From NCBI RefSeq assembly GCF_004362825.1, contig NZ_SNXZ01000003.1, forward strand, positions 720,784 to 784,783: 64,000 bases of DNA, in the 5' to 3' direction. How positions within the stretch are numbered: the first letter of the stretch is position 1; the number at the start of each line of letters is the position of its first letter. Made by a program: the position numbers and the translations under genes. The notes under the pieces were generated by a model that made no database searches, was not told the origin of the DNA, and saw only the letters and a program-made list of their open reading frames with translations. This DNA is from Labedaea rhizosphaerae. GTDB lineage: Bacteria > Actinomycetota > Actinomycetes > Mycobacteriales > Pseudonocardiaceae. Shown here one piece after another: positions 55,624 to 63,975 of this stretch.

Positions 55624-56522
55624 TTGGCCACCTCCGCGTAGCCGGCGTCGACGATGGCCGCGAGCCGGTCGAGCTGCTCGGGCGTCGGCTCCACGAACGG
55701 CGGCCGGACGCTGCCGACCTTGTGCCCGCGCATGCGTGCGGCGGCCTTCACCAGCGACACCGCGAACCCCGGCGTCTCGTCGCGCAAGGCCACCAGCGGC
55801 AGGTAGAAGTGCTCGAGCAGCTGGTCCATGGTGTCGTCGTCGCCCTCGGCGAGCGCCCGGTGGAAGCGCGTCGCGATCTCCGGCGCGAAGCAGTGCACGG
55901 CCGAGGAGTACCGCGCGACCCCGATGGCCGCGTAGGCCCGGGCAGCGACCTCGGCGGTGGGCAACCCGTTGAAGAACAAGAACTCCGGGCGCCGCGCACG
56001 GATCGTGGTGACGATCCGGGTCATCAGGTCGACGTCGCCGAGCCCGTCCTTGAGCCCCACGACGGCCGGGATGTCGAGCAGCGCGGCGGCCGCGTCCGCG
56101 GTGTAGCGGCCGGAGCCGCGCTGGTAGACGATCACCGGGATCGTGCTGTCGTGCACGGCGTAGCGGACGTGCTCGACCAGGCCCGACGGCGGGCCGGTCA
56201 CGAGGTAGGGCGGGAGCAGCAGGACGCCGTCGGCGCCGGCCTCCTGGGCCGCGGCGATCCCGGCCCGCGCGGTCGCCGCGCCACCGCCCGCGCCGACCCA
56301 GACCGGCACCCGGCCGCCCACCACGTCACGCGCGGTGCGCAGGAGGGTGAGGTGTTCGTCGGGGCTGAGCGAGCTGAACTCACCCGTGCCGCACGCGACG
56401 AACAACGCGCCCGCACCGTGTTCGACGTGCGCCTCGACGCCCTCGGCGAACGCGTCCAGGTTCACCTCGAGGCTCTCGGTGAACGGGGTGAGCGGGAACG
56501 CCAGCAGCCCGGTCAGGTCCAC
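55620..56522 (-). CDS. kdgD: 5-dehydro-4-deoxyglucarate dehydratase
   Basis: The 300-residue DapA-superfamily lyase decarboxylates and dehydrates 5-dehydro-4-deoxyglucarate to 2-oxoglutarate semialdehyde. The Schiff-base Lys is in VVGLKDGLGD, and the N-terminal block GTGEFSSLSPDEH is typical. GTG 56522 has GAGGAG 6 bp upstream. It heads the minus-strand operon kdgD-gudD-unknown-KGSADH, divergent from iclR. Confidence 0.93.
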   Translation of the reverse strand: MDLTGLLAFPLTPFTESLEVNLDAFAEGVEAHVEHGAGALFVACGTGEFSSLSPDEHLTLLRTARDVVGGRVPVWVGAGGGAATARAGIAAAQEAGADGVLLLPPYLVTGPPSGLVEHVRYAVHDSTIPVIVYQRGSGRYTADAAAALLDIPAVVGLKDGLGDVDLMTRIVTTIRARRPEFLFFNGLPTAEVAARAYAAIGVARYSSAVHCFAPEIATRFHRALAEGDDDTMDQLLEHFYLPLVALRDETPGFAVSLVKAAARMRGHKVGSVRPPFVEPTPEQLDRLAAIVDAGYAEVAK

Positions 56523-56539
56523 ACGCAACTCCTCGAGAT

Positions 56540-56575
56540 GTTCACATATAGGAACGTTCACTGCTATCGTGAACG
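56540..56575. promoter_or_regulatory. IclR-type operator(s) between kdgD and iclR
   Basis: CGTTCAC (56555-56561) and GTGAACG (56569-56575) are perfect 7-bp arms 7 bp apart. A second dyad, GTTC...GAAC (56540-56555), adjoins it. The region serves both divergent genes. Confidence 0.65.
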
Positions 56576-56639
56576 CATTCGGTACGCTAATGTCGCGCCG
56601 GACACGTGTCAAACGACGCAAAACCGCAGGAGGTTCCCC

Positions 56640-57422
56640 ATGTCGGAGGCGACCGTCGTTGAGCCATCCGGCGTGAAGTCCGCCCGCCGGGCCGTGGACC
56701 TGCTGGAAACCTTCGCCGCGGGCGAGGTCTGGCTCTCCCTGGCGGACCTGCACGCACGCACCGGCTTCCCGCGCTCCAGCCTGCACGGACTCGTGCACAC
56801 CCTCCTGGACGCGGGCTGGCTGGAGGCCGACCCGAACACCGCGCGCTACCGCCTGGGCGTGCGCGCGCTCATGTGCGGCACCGCGTACCTCGACCGCGAC
56901 CCGGTCGTCCCGTTCGCGACCGAGGCGCTGGAACAACTGCGCGAGCAGACCGGTTTCACGGCCCACTACGCCCGCCGCGACGGCGTCCAGGTGGTGTACC
57001 TGGAGACCCGCGAGTCGCACCGGTCCACCCACCTGATCTCCCGCGTGGGCCGCACCCTGCCCACGCACGCGACCGCGCTGGGCAAGGCGTTGCTGGCCGA
57101 GCTGACCGCCGACGAGATCGACGCCCTGCTGCCACCGATCCTGCACGGCCTGACCCCCAACACCATCACCTCGCGCGACGCCCTCCACGAGGAATGCGCG
57201 CTGACCCGCGAGCGTGGCTGGGCCTCGGAGGTCGAGGAAGGCTCGATGGGCGTGCGGTGCGTGGCCGCGGTCATCCCGTACCGCATCCCCGGCACCGACG
57301 CGATCAGCTGCTCCATGCCGGTCGACGAGGCCGACGACGCCGCCGCGACCCGGGTCGGCGAGCTGGTCGCGGAGACGACCGCTCGCCTCGGCCAGCGCCT
57401 GCGCCGGGCCGGAATCCGTTGA
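56640..57422 (+). CDS. IclR-family transcriptional regulator
   Basis: The 260-residue protein has a winged HTH (LSLADLHARTGFPRSSLHGLVHTLLDAGW, about residues 31-60) and an IclR effector domain (HATALGKALLAELTADEIDALLP; GVRCVAAVIPY). ATG 56640 has AGGAGG upstream. It is divergent from the glucarate operon and 10 bp before uronate dehydrogenase, so it probably responds to a uronate or aldarate and controls both directions. Confidence 0.93.
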   Translation: MSEATVVEPSGVKSARRAVDLLETFAAGEVWLSLADLHARTGFPRSSLHGLVHTLLDAGWLEADPNTARYRLGVRALMCGTAYLDRDPVVPFATEALEQLREQTGFTAHYARRDGVQVVYLETRESHRSTHLISRVGRTLPTHATALGKALLAELTADEIDALLPPILHGLTPNTITSRDALHEECALTRERGWASEVEEGSMGVRCVAAVIPYRIPGTDAISCSMPVDEADDAAATRVGELVAETTARLGQRLRRAGIR

Positions 57423-57432
57423 GAGGACTGCA

Positions 57433-58230
57433 GTGGAACGAATCCTGATCACCGGTGCGGCCGGCATCGTCGGCACTTTGATGCGGCCGCGGCTGCGCAA
57501 GGACGGCCGGATCCTGCGGCTGCTTGACATCGCCGCGGTCGAGCCTTCCAGCGACGACGAGGTGATCACCGCTTCGGTCACGGACGCCGCGGCGATGGCT
57601 GAGGCGTGCGTCGACGTCGACGCGGTGATCCACCTGGGCGGGCACAGCCGGGAGAACAGCTGGGAAGAGATCCTGTCGGTCAACATCAACGGCACCCAGG
57701 TGGTACTGGACGCCGCGCGTGCCGCCGGAGTCCCGCGGGTGGTCCTGGCCTCGTCGAACCACGCGGCGGGCTTCCGCCCGATCGACGCGGAACTGCCCGC
57801 CGATTCGAGCCCGCGGCCCGACACCTATTACGGCGTCGGCAAAGCGGCGATGGAGGCGCTCGGCAGCCTCTACCACTCGCGGTTCGGCATGGACGTGATC
57901 GTCATCCGGATCGGCTCGTGCTTCCCGGACCCGTTGAAGCTGGGCAAGCGCGGCCTGACCACGTGGCTCTCCCCCGACGACGGCGCCCGGTTGTTCGAGG
58001 CCTGCCTGAGCGCGCCGTCGCCGGGATACCGCGTGATCTGGGGCGTTTCGAACAACACCCGGCGCATCTACTCCCTCGACGAGGCCCGAGCCCTGGGCTA
58101 CGAACCGAAGGACGACGCCGAGTCCTATGCGGACCAACTGGCCGACGCCCCGGACCCTTCGGGAGTCGCCGCCGAATACGTAGGCGGCCCCTTCTGCACC
58201 GCCCCCCTAGGCCACTACAACCCCCTCTAG
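57433..58230 (+). CDS. Uronate dehydrogenase (NAD-dependent epimerase/dehydratase family)
   Basis: The 265-residue SDR-type enzyme has TGAAGIVGTLMRPRL for NAD binding and YYGVGK as Tyr/Lys. Length, gene context and blocks such as IHLGGHSRENSWEEIL and SSNHAAGFRP match bacterial uronate dehydrogenases, which oxidise glucuronate or galacturonate to the aldarate lactone. This would start the pathway completed by GudD, KdgD and the aldehyde dehydrogenase. It starts at GTG 57433. A 22-bp repeat array follows the stop codon. Confidence 0.9.
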   Translation: MERILITGAAGIVGTLMRPRLRKDGRILRLLDIAAVEPSSDDEVITASVTDAAAMAEACVDVDAVIHLGGHSRENSWEEILSVNINGTQVVLDAARAAGVPRVVLASSNHAAGFRPIDAELPADSSPRPDTYYGVGKAAMEALGSLYHSRFGMDVIVIRIGSCFPDPLKLGKRGLTTWLSPDDGARLFEACLSAPSPGYRVIWGVSNNTRRIYSLDEARALGYEPKDDAESYADQLADAPDPSGVAAEYVGGPFCTAPLGHYNPL

Positions 58231-58416
58231 CCAAGCGTGTCCCCCACTCCCGCCAGGCGTGTCCCACATCCACGCCGGGTGTGTCCCACGCTCGCGTCGG
58301 GTGTGTCCCACGCTCGCGTCAGGCGTGTCCCACGCTCGCGTCGAGTGTGTCCCACACCTGAGTGTGGGACACACCCGGTCCCAACGTGGGACACACCCGC
58401 GCTGAACGTGGGACAC
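58231..58416 (+). repeat. 22-bp repeat array, locus 2 (6 forward + 3 inverted units)
   Basis: GTGTCCC begins at 58237, 58259, 58281, 58303, 58325 and 58347 (22-bp steps). GGGACAC begins at 58366, 58388 and 58410. The turning point is the palindrome GTGTGTCCCACACctgAGTGTGGGACACAC-like region around 58345-58375. The array fills the gap between the convergent uronate dehydrogenase and alginate-lyase-family genes. Confidence 0.9.
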
Positions 58417-58425
58417 GCCCGGGGC

Positions 58426-59610
58426 TCAGGCGGGGTTCTCGGCGTGGGTCAGGGTTTCCCAGGCCACGAACAGGTTGTTGCTCCCCGCCGGCCGGTTGCC
58501 CTCGGTCAACGCCTGCGTATTGGTCATCGCGATCCCGAGCCGGGTGTGCAGGGCGTTGAAGCCGACCTCGGTGACCGGCCCGAGCCCGCGCTTCACCGAC
58601 CCGTCGCACAACCACGACGGCACCGCGGCCCCGCGCTCGTAGAGCGCCTGGAACCCCAGCGCGTACCGCAACCGCGTGCCCACGTCGGTCTGGTACAGGT
58701 CCTCGCCCTGGATCCACGCGGTCTCGGCAACGTCCGAAATGGACGCGATCCCGTACCCGGTGTGGGTGAAGTCGCGGCAGGTCTCCTGGGTCAGGCCCTG
58801 CACGAACGTGCTCTGCCCCTGCCAGTAGCTGACGATCTCGTCGCGGGTGTCGAGCCCGCTGCCCGGCACGGTCTTGGGCAGGGCACCGTCGCTGGTCAGG
58901 TACACGTACGCCGCCGTGCGGTTGCGGAACCGCGCCATCGCGCTGTCGTAGGCGCTCTTGTCGTCGAGGAAGACGGAGATGCCGACCGCGGCCTCCATCA
59001 TCACGAGCTCCCAGTTGCCGTTGCTGTTGCTCCCGCCGGCGACCTTGGACAGGTAGACGTTGCGCAGCATGGTCTTGAACCGGTCGATGCTCGACGCGGA
59101 CCAGCCGCCGTAGGTGTAGCGGATGATCTCCGCGGCCCGTGGCCACACCGCACCGGCCCAGCCGGTCTGCAGCGGCGCGTTGGAGTTCGTGTGGTTCTGG
59201 ATCACCGCAGACCAGGCGTCCATGATCGAGATGGCCTTGTCGGCGTAGCGGCTGTCGCCGGTGAGGTACCAGGCGAGCGCGTCGGTGTAGGCCGCGATGG
59301 CGTCCTCGCGCTCGTCCGTGCAGCCGTAGTTGGGATTGGAGTAGGAACCGCATTCCACGATGGCCCGCGGTTTCGGCTGCCGAGACAGAGAAGCGTAGGA
59401 ACTGCCCATCATCTGGTCGAATGCCGACGACCAGGGTTGCGCGCCGGAATTGACCTTCGCTTTCACGAAATCGAGTTGTGCCCGGCTGACGAGCACGCCC
59501 GGATGGCTGAACGCCGCCGGTGCCGCTTGTGCCTGGAGCGGGCCCGTGACCAGCGCGGCAACCCCGACGACCAGCGTGAGGACACACGTGGCCTTACGAC
59601 GGAGGGACAT
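58426..59610 (-). CDS. Secreted alginate-lyase-family protein
   Basis: The 394-residue protein has a Sec signal peptide (about residues 1-29, ending AQA). An (alpha/alpha)-toroid alginate_lyase domain (PF05426-like) follows, for example HPGVLVSRAQLDFVKAKV, AWYLTGDSRYADKAISIMDAWS, NWELVMMEAAVGISVFL and FTHTGYGIASISDVAETAW. It probably cleaves uronate-containing polysaccharide outside the cell, supplying the uronate pathway next door. ATG 59610 has AAGGAG. It ends just after a 22-bp repeat array. Confidence 0.88.
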   Translation of the reverse strand: MSLRRKATCVLTLVVGVAALVTGPLQAQAAPAAFSHPGVLVSRAQLDFVKAKVNSGAQPWSSAFDQMMGSSYASLSRQPKPRAIVECGSYSNPNYGCTDEREDAIAAYTDALAWYLTGDSRYADKAISIMDAWSAVIQNHTNSNAPLQTGWAGAVWPRAAEIIRYTYGGWSASSIDRFKTMLRNVYLSKVAGGSNSNGNWELVMMEAAVGISVFLDDKSAYDSAMARFRNRTAAYVYLTSDGALPKTVPGSGLDTRDEIVSYWQGQSTFVQGLTQETCRDFTHTGYGIASISDVAETAWIQGEDLYQTDVGTRLRYALGFQALYERGAAVPSWLCDGSVKRGLGPVTEVGFNALHTRLGIAMTNTQALTEGNRPAGSNNLFVAWETLTHAENPA

Positions 59611-59858
59611 GGTTCTCCTTGGACGAGCGTCAAAGGTCGAAGTGAGCAGGATCACTCCAGTTTCGAGACGTTCGTGCGCAACTGTCAAGACTCTTTCCAG
59701 TTGTTTGCCTATCCATTCCGGAAAATGTCATCACCGTGAATAGCCGTTCATCATGCTGATCAGCCACCGATGAATCTTGATCGGAGGTGTTGACTGTTGG
59801 TTCCTGACGTTCGATCCTGTTGGTTCGTGGATCGTTGACAGGATGGGGGCAGCACCTG
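59611..59858. promoter_or_regulatory. Divergent promoter region of two secreted carbohydrate enzymes, with Crp-like site
   Basis: AGTGAGCAGGATCACT (59641-59656) is a palindrome of the Crp form (GTGA-N6-TCAC), upstream of the alginate-lyase-family gene. TTGACA on the minus strand (59683-59688) may be its -35. Nothing else definite is seen in these 248 bp. Confidence 0.45.
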
Positions 59859-61682
59859 ATGCGGCGACGAACGGTGGCTCTGGTGACCGGTGTGCTCACG
59901 GCGGGTTCCATGATCATGGCTGGGCCGGCGCAGGCCCACGACGCGGGCGGCTGGCACCCCAAGCCACCGCCGCTGGCCACCCCGTGGACCCACGAGGTTG
60001 GCCCGGACAACGCCCTGCCCGAGTACCCGCGCCCGCAACTCGCCCGCGACCAGTGGCAGAACCTCAACGGTGTCTGGCAGTACGCGGCCGCCACCAGCGA
60101 CCAGCCGCCCATCGGCCAGGACCTGGCCGAACGCATCCTCGTGCCGTACCCGCCGGAGTCCGGGCTCTCGGGCATCCAGCGCCACGACGACGCCATGTAC
60201 TACCGGCGCACGTTCACCGTTCCCGGCAGCTGGCACGGCGAGCGGGTCCTGCTCAACTTCGGCGCCGTCGACCAAGTCGCGACCGTGTGGGTCAACGGGA
60301 AGCAGGTCGCCACGCACGCGGGCGGTTATGCCGCGTTCAGCGCCGACATCACCGACGCGTTGCGCGGGCACGGCCCGCAGGAACTGATCGTCGGCGCGGT
60401 GGACCGCAACCAGAACGGCGACTTCCCGATCGGCAAGCAGCGCACCACCGGCGACGGCGGCATCCTGTACCAGGGTTCGTCGGGCATCTGGCAAACCGTG
60501 TGGCTGGAACCGGTTCCGGAAACGCACGTGTCCACACTGGACATCACCCCGGCCGCGGACGGCACCTTCACCATCACCGCGCGGGCGACCGGCGACGCCC
60601 CAGTCGAAGTCGTCGCTCGCACCCCGCACGGTGCGACGGCCGGGACCGCCACCGGCCGGACGAACACGGCGCTCAAGGTGAAGATCCGCGATGCGCACTG
60701 GTGGAGCCCGGGGGACCCGTACCTGTACACGTTCAGCGTGACGGCGGGCCAGGACAAGGTGACCAGCTACGCGGGCCTGCGCACGATCAGCCTGGTCCGC
60801 GACGATGCCGGGCGCCCGCGGATGGCCCTGAACGGCAAGATCCTCTTCCAGTACGGCCCGCTCGACCAGGGCTTCTGGCCGGACGGCCTGTACACGGCGC
60901 CGACCGACGAGGCGCTGCGCTACGACATCGCCGAGACCAAGGCGTTGGGCTACAACATGATCCGCAAGCACACGAAGGTCGAGCCGGACCGGTGGTACTA
61001 CTGGGCGGACCGGCTCGGCATGCTCGTGTGGCAGGACATGCCGGCGCTGCCGATCGACCTCGCCATCCCGCCGGAGCAGACCCCGGAGCCGAACGCGGCA
61101 CAGCAGGTGAACTACCGCGCCGGGCTGGACGAGCTGATCGCGCAGCACCGCAGCGTCACGTCGATCGTGAGCTGGGTGCCGTTCAACGAGGGCTGGGGCG
61201 AGTTCGCGACGGCGGAGATCGCCGACCACGTGAAGTCGCTGGACCCGACCCGCTTGGTGAACGCGGACTCGGGCGTCAACTGCTGTTACTCCAAACCGGA
61301 CTCCGGCGCCGGGGACATCTACGACGACCACACGTACGTCGGCCCCGGCACGCCGGCGGTGCGCGACGATCGGGCCATTGTGGACGGTGAATACGGCGGT
61401 CTGGGCCTGGTCGTCGACGGCCACCTGTGGCCGGGCAACCCGCACGCGTACGAGATGGAAGACACCAAGGCGCAGTTGACGACCAGGTACGGCGAGCTGT
61501 CCAGCAAACTCGAGGACCTGGCGGCCAACGGCGCCCTGTCGGCGGCGGTCTACACGCAGACGACCGACGTGGAGAACGAGGTCAACGGCCTGCTGACCTA
61601 CGACCGCAAGGTGGTCAAGTTCGACGCGACCGCCATCCGCGCGGACAACCTGCGCGTCATCGCGGCGGGCTCCGCCACCTGA
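59859..61682 (+). CDS. Secreted GH2-family glycosidase (beta-galactosidase/glucuronidase-like)
   Basis: The 607-residue protein has a signal peptide (residues 1-27, ending AQA), a GH2 sugar-binding domain (YYRRTFTVPGSW, VWVNGKQVATHAGGYAAF), an Ig-like domain and a GH2 barrel. The barrel has the acid/base in WVPFNEGWGE (Glu near 444) and the nucleophile in DGEYGG (Glu near 511). It may release beta-linked galactose, mannose or glucuronate. ATG 59859 starts the signal peptide. It is followed by a strong inverted repeat and then a 22-bp array. Confidence 0.9.
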   Translation: MRRRTVALVTGVLTAGSMIMAGPAQAHDAGGWHPKPPPLATPWTHEVGPDNALPEYPRPQLARDQWQNLNGVWQYAAATSDQPPIGQDLAERILVPYPPESGLSGIQRHDDAMYYRRTFTVPGSWHGERVLLNFGAVDQVATVWVNGKQVATHAGGYAAFSADITDALRGHGPQELIVGAVDRNQNGDFPIGKQRTTGDGGILYQGSSGIWQTVWLEPVPETHVSTLDITPAADGTFTITARATGDAPVEVVARTPHGATAGTATGRTNTALKVKIRDAHWWSPGDPYLYTFSVTAGQDKVTSYAGLRTISLVRDDAGRPRMALNGKILFQYGPLDQGFWPDGLYTAPTDEALRYDIAETKALGYNMIRKHTKVEPDRWYYWADRLGMLVWQDMPALPIDLAIPPEQTPEPNAAQQVNYRAGLDELIAQHRSVTSIVSWVPFNEGWGEFATAEIADHVKSLDPTRLVNADSGVNCCYSKPDSGAGDIYDDHTYVGPGTPAVRDDRAIVDGEYGGLGLVVDGHLWPGNPHAYEMEDTKAQLTTRYGELSSKLEDLAANGALSAAVYTQTTDVENEVNGLLTYDRKVVKFDATAIRADNLRVIAAGSAT

Positions 61683-61685
61683 CCA

Positions 61686-61757
61686 GGTTCGGCTCGGCGG
61701 GTTGGCGCGGGCGCTCCGCCACCCGCCCGCGCACGGGACTCCCCGCCGAGCCGAACC
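61686..61757 (+). terminator. Nested long inverted repeat after the GH2 gene
   Basis: Outer arms GGTTCGGCTCGGCGGG (61686-61701) and CCCGCCGAGCCGAACC (61742-61757) are perfect. An inner pair, GCGCGGGCG (61705-61713) and CGCCCGCGC (61724-61732), is also perfect. It begins 4 bp after the stop codon and probably terminates the GH2 transcript. Confidence 0.75.
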
Positions 61758-61765
61758 GCCCCACC

Positions 61766-61920
61766 CGGGCGTGTCCCCCCTTCCCGCCGGGCGTGTCCCC
61801 CGTTCCGGCCGGGTGTGTCCCCTCTTCCCGCGGGGTGTGTCCCCCGTTCCCGCCGGGTGTGTCCCCCGTGCCGGTTGGGTGTGTTCCACATTCGTGCTCG
61901 TCCCCGAGGAGGGACACGGG
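61766..61920 (+). repeat. 22-bp repeat array, locus 3 (6 forward + 1 inverted unit)
   Basis: GTGTCCC begins at 61771, 61793, 61815, 61837 and 61859, and a mutated GTGTTCC at 61881, all 22 bp apart. One GGGACAC follows at 61911. The array lies between the GH2 gene and the sialidase-like gene, both on plus. It is less balanced than loci 1 and 2. Confidence 0.88.
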
Positions 61921-62027
61921 CGCGTGGCTACCCCGAACGGCCGATTGACCGGGGATTTGGTGAATCTCTACCGTCAAAGCAACGCTTTGGGTAATCGATT
62001 TCCCGGCCTTCGTCCGAGGAGTGCGCG

Positions 62028-63626
62028 ATGCGTGCTGCCAGATCGATCCGTGCCCTGTTCGCGATGATCGTCGCCCTCGGGCTGGCCATACCCGCACAAG
62101 CAGCCGCGTCGCAAGTGCAGCTGGCGACCACCGGCCAACTGCTGCGCAACGACACCGGCCTCTACCCGCGGGTGATTCGGCTCCAGCACTCTGGCGCGGC
62201 CAACGGCCAGCTCATCGCCAGCGTCGTCGGCTTCGACGGCGGCGGGAACGGCGCCATCTACCGCAGCACCAACGACGGTGCCACGTTCACCCAGATCGGC
62301 GCCGTGCGCGATCAGGCGGCGCCGCTCGGGATCTGCTGCAATTCGCTCTTCGAGTTGCCCAAGCCGATCGGCGCGATGCCCGAGGGCACGCTGATCTGGT
62401 CGGTCTCCATCGGCCAGGACGCGCCGAACCGGCGGATGACGATCAGCCTGTGGCAGAGCCAGGACCACGGCGTGACCTGGTCGTTCCTCTCCACCTGCCA
62501 GAACGCGCCGAACACCGGCGGGCTCTGGGAACCGGAGGTCTCGGTGGACACCGAGGGCGACCTCGTCTGCCACTACTCCGACGAGACCGACCCCGCGCAC
62601 AGCCAGAAACTGGTCGAACGCTTCTCCTCCGACGGCATCCACTGGAGCCAGGTCTACCCGACCGTCGCGCCGCCCGCGCAAGGCTTGCGACCGGGCATGG
62701 CCGTCGTGCGGCGGTTGGGCAACGGCCTGTTCTACATGACGTACGAGATCTGCGGCACCGGCAACCAGTACGACTGCGCGGTGCACTACCGAACCTCGGC
62801 CGACGGCGCGAACTGGGGGCCACCGGACGACCAGGGTCCGCTGGTCAGGACCGCGACCGGCCAGTACTTCACCCACGCGGCGACGCTCGCCGCGGCCAGC
62901 AACGGCCGGCTGCTGGTCGTCGGCCAGCAGTTCCGCGAGGCCAACGGCGCCATCGCCACCACCAGCGGGCGCACCGTGCTGGTCAACACCGAGGGCGGCG
63001 GCAACTGGTTCCCGATCAACGCGCCGGTCGCCGTGGACAACCCGCCGAACAATTACTGCCCCAACTACAGCTCCCCGCTGCTGCCGTCCACCGACGGCAC
63101 CCGCGTGCTCGAGATCGCCACCGCGTATGACGGCACAATCTGCAAGCCCTACTACGCAACGGGTTCCGCCCAGGGCACCCAGGACTCGACGGGGTTCGGC
63201 CTGGTCAGCGGGCGCACCTATCGGCTGATCAACGTCCTGAGCGCGAAGTGCCTCGACGTGTCCGCGGACTCCCGCGTGCCCGGCGGCAACATCCAGCAGT
63301 GGGACTGCAACGGCCTGGGCCCGCAGAACTTCCTGTTCACCCAGGTCTCCCCGGGCGTGTTCACGTTGCGCGGCCAGAACAGCGGCCTGTGCGTTGGCGT
63401 CGACGGCGGCGGTACCGCGCCGGGGACCAACGTGAGCCAATGGGATTGCGGCGGGGCGGCCCAGCAGTGGCGCCCGATCAACGAAGGCGATGGTTACTGG
63501 AGTTTCCGCAGTGCCAGCGGGAACTGCCTTGATGTGGCGGGAGGTTCGGCGCAGGCGGGCGCGAATGTGCAGCAGTGGACGTGCAACCGGTTGTCGCCAC
63601 AGATCTGGAAGCTGGAGCCTCGCTGA
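62028..63626 (+). CDS. Secreted sialidase-like six-bladed propeller with ricin-type CBM13
   Basis: The 532-residue protein has a signal peptide (about residues 1-27) and a beta-propeller with Asp-box-like turns (STNDGATF, SQDHGVTW, SSDGIHW, SADGANW). From about residue 395 a ricin-B/CBM13 lectin domain follows with three QxW repeats (QQWDCN, SQWDCG, QQWTCN). GH33 and some other sugar hydrolases share this layout; the catalytic class is not certain. It acts outside the cell. Decayed copies of its lectin part follow. Confidence 0.85.
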   Translation: MRAARSIRALFAMIVALGLAIPAQAAASQVQLATTGQLLRNDTGLYPRVIRLQHSGAANGQLIASVVGFDGGGNGAIYRSTNDGATFTQIGAVRDQAAPLGICCNSLFELPKPIGAMPEGTLIWSVSIGQDAPNRRMTISLWQSQDHGVTWSFLSTCQNAPNTGGLWEPEVSVDTEGDLVCHYSDETDPAHSQKLVERFSSDGIHWSQVYPTVAPPAQGLRPGMAVVRRLGNGLFYMTYEICGTGNQYDCAVHYRTSADGANWGPPDDQGPLVRTATGQYFTHAATLAAASNGRLLVVGQQFREANGAIATTSGRTVLVNTEGGGNWFPINAPVAVDNPPNNYCPNYSSPLLPSTDGTRVLEIATAYDGTICKPYYATGSAQGTQDSTGFGLVSGRTYRLINVLSAKCLDVSADSRVPGGNIQQWDCNGLGPQNFLFTQVSPGVFTLRGQNSGLCVGVDGGGTAPGTNVSQWDCGGAAQQWRPINEGDGYWSFRSASGNCLDVAGGSAQAGANVQQWTCNRLSPQIWKLEPR

Positions 63627-63639
63627 TCTGTCGGTTGCT

Positions 63640-63975
63640 GCACCGGAGGCTGTCCCTGGCGGTGCGGCTGCGGGGACCACGTGAGCCAAGTGGGGCTACT
63701 GGAGGTTCTGCAGGACCAGCAGGAGACCGGCGGCTCGCGCAGGCTGCGGCCAACGTGCAGCAGTGGACGTGCAGCTGGCTCTCGCCCCAGATCTGGAGGC
63801 GGGAGCCCGGTGATCCCGGGGTTGCCGCAGGGGCTACCGCGCCGGGGCGACCTGGCAACAGCGCCCGACCGCGAAGCTGATGGGGTATTCGCCGCGACAG
63901 CGGCGCCTTGGTGTGGAGGGGGCTCGGTGCAAGCGGGGGTTCCGCAGATGGAAGTTGGGAGCCGCTTGGGCCGGG
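63640..63975 (+). pseudogene. Decayed duplicate(s) of the ricin-type lectin module
   Basis: The 374 bp after the sialidase-like gene keep recognisable pieces of its 3' end: GGGGACCACGTGAGCCAA (compare 63422-63440), GTGCAGCAGTGGACGTGCA and CCCAGATCTGGA in frame-broken order. A second, poorer copy begins near 63833 (TACCGCGCCGGGG...). No intact reading frame spans them. They look like tandem duplications that were later eroded. Confidence 0.6.
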
